Assembly (NCBI RefSeq): GCF_000381745.1
Contig: NZ_KB906983.1
Span: forward strand, 1-64,000
DNA: 64,000 bases
Direction: 5' to 3'
From: Psychromonas ossibalaenae ATCC BAA-1528
GTDB taxonomy: Bacteria > Pseudomonadota > Gammaproteobacteria > Enterobacterales > Psychromonadaceae
Positions 63,202 through 64,000 of the stretch are shown piece after piece. The first letter of the stretch is position 1. Each line of letters begins with the position of its first letter. The translations under genes and the position numbers were made by a program. The notes under the pieces are model-generated. The model saw only the letters and a program-made list of their open reading frames with translations, made no database searches and had not been told where the DNA came from.

Positions 63202-64000
63202 ATGCCTGCTCGTATCTCCAACTATTTTATTTTACGTCCTTACTGGATCGCTATTTTCATCAGTCTGCTGCTGATATTGTGGATGCTTTCCTCTCCGAAA
63301 GCTGTGACGCTGCAGGAAGAATCTGCTTCCGTAAAAGAACAGATCCTGCCTAAGGTGCAGACTACCCGTTTTATACCAGAAAAAATGACTAAATCTTTAA
63401 CCTTGTATGGTAAAAGCGAAGCTAACAGTCGTGCAGTTATCCGCGCCGAAGTTGCCGGTAAAATCGCTGCAGTCACCACTAAAAAAGGCCTGCGGGTGAA
63501 AACGCATCAGGCTTTACTTAATATTGAAAAAAATGAATTACCATTTCGCCTGGCGCAGGCGCAGGCATTATTAGATGAGCGTTTATTAAATTATAAAGCG
63601 GTTAAATCGTTAAATGATAAAGGCCTGCAGGGAAGGGCGCGCTTAGCAGAAATGAATAGTCTGTTACTGGCTGCCCGAACCGATGTAGAACAGCTTCAGT
63701 TGAAGCTGGCGCGTACAAATATTACTGCGCCGTTTTCCGGGATTTTACAGGAACAGTTTGCTGAACAAGGTGATTATGTGCAGATCGGTGATCCTGTTTT
63801 CAGTCTGGAAAATATTGATCCTATTGTTATTCGTGGTGATGCTACCGAGCATTACGTTAGCCAGCTTACTCTCGGGCAAAGCATTTCGGCAACGCTGCTG
63901 TCCGGCGAAGTGATCTCTGGGAAAATAACTTACATTGCATCGATGGCTGACAGTCAAAGCAGTACTTTTCGCATTGAAGCTGAGTTTGCAAACCCGGAAC
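63202..64000 (+). CDS. RND efflux periplasmic adaptor subunit, partial (3' end outside window)
   Basis: An open frame of 266 codons has no stop before the window ends. The N-terminal anchor (YWIAIFISLLLILWMLSSP) is followed by the membrane-fusion pattern: lipoyl half-motif (VIRAEVAGKIAAVTTKKGLRV), helical hairpin (ALLDERLLNYKAVKSLNDKGL), second lipoyl half (LARTNITAPFSGILQEQFAEQGDYVQIGDPVFSLENIDPI) and beta-barrel (ISATLLSGEVISGKITYIASMAD). It should join an RND pump and an outer-membrane channel; the pump gene would lie downstream. GAGGTCTGTTC precedes the ATG. Confidence 0.88.
   Translation, partial: MPARISNYFILRPYWIAIFISLLLILWMLSSPKAVTLQEESASVKEQILPKVQTTRFIPEKMTKSLTLYGKSEANSRAVIRAEVAGKIAAVTTKKGLRVKTHQALLNIEKNELPFRLAQAQALLDERLLNYKAVKSLNDKGLQGRARLAEMNSLLLAARTDVEQLQLKLARTNITAPFSGILQEQFAEQGDYVQIGDPVFSLENIDPIVIRGDATEHYVSQLTLGQSISATLLSGEVISGKITYIASMADSQSSTFRIEAEFANPE

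Overview
The window looks like the chromosome of a marine, psychrophile-type gammaproteobacterium. The best inference is Psychromonas or a close relative. The base composition is AT-rich, and many products read like Vibrio/Shewanella/E. coli orthologues (AsnA/AsnC, GltBD, GltS, PpnN, Xni, QueF, Syd, UbiK, RraB, PlsC, ParC, HemL, ClcA, ErpA). Several E. coli neighbourhoods are partly kept: syd/queF/ppnN/xni, parC/plsC and hemL/clcA/erpA. The genus is inferred from these features and was not tested. No rRNA, tRNA, CRISPR array or prophage was seen.

Regions. 1-9 kb is an accessory-like patch: a DEAD-box helicase; a SufR-type regulator divergent from an FMN reductase/VOC operon, with an 11-bp operator-like inverted repeat between them; a RibD-C/DHFR-like protein; an AraC regulator; a decayed LysR gene divergent from a quinol monooxygenase; an Imm51-like orphan; and a zinc-ribbon protein. 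9-12.4 kb carries an alanine/glycine symporter and the asnC/asnA pair. 12.4-17.7 kb is a secreted-factor island: a DUF218+FG-GAP lipoprotein, a thermolabile-hemolysin-like lipase, and a pore-forming toxin of the Vibrio cholerae cytolysin type. 18-28 kb carries a ProX/YbaK-like deacylase, azoR, a CheX-like DUF3334 protein, baeSR with a tandem-repeat EF-hand protein, an alkyltransferase-like protein, a periplasmic binding protein and gltS. 28-39 kb holds gltBD, a lysine riboswitch controlling an NhaC-type lysine transporter candidate, and an FAD dehydrogenase. 39-54 kb is rich in cyclic-di-GMP genes (two active-site-intact GGDEF proteins and one TPR protein with a degenerate GGDEF domain in an operon with queF), together with xni, ppnN, syd, ubiK and rraB. 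54-64 kb holds plsC, parC, an SLC13 transporter, hemL, clcA, a DUF6776 protein, erpA under a predicted IscR site, and the start of an RND efflux adaptor that runs off the window.

Two families of miniature repeats are scattered between genes. Family A has three copies of about 260-330 bp, with roughly 30-bp terminal inverted repeats and a module of about 75 bp that occupies opposite halves in different copies. Family B has two copies, one cut by the window edge.

The most distinctive points are the toxin/lipase/DUF218-FG-GAP island, the modular family-A repeats, the lysine riboswitch, the IscR site at erpA, the new operator candidates, and several start-site corrections, including GTG and TTG starts chosen by strong Shine-Dalgarno sequences.
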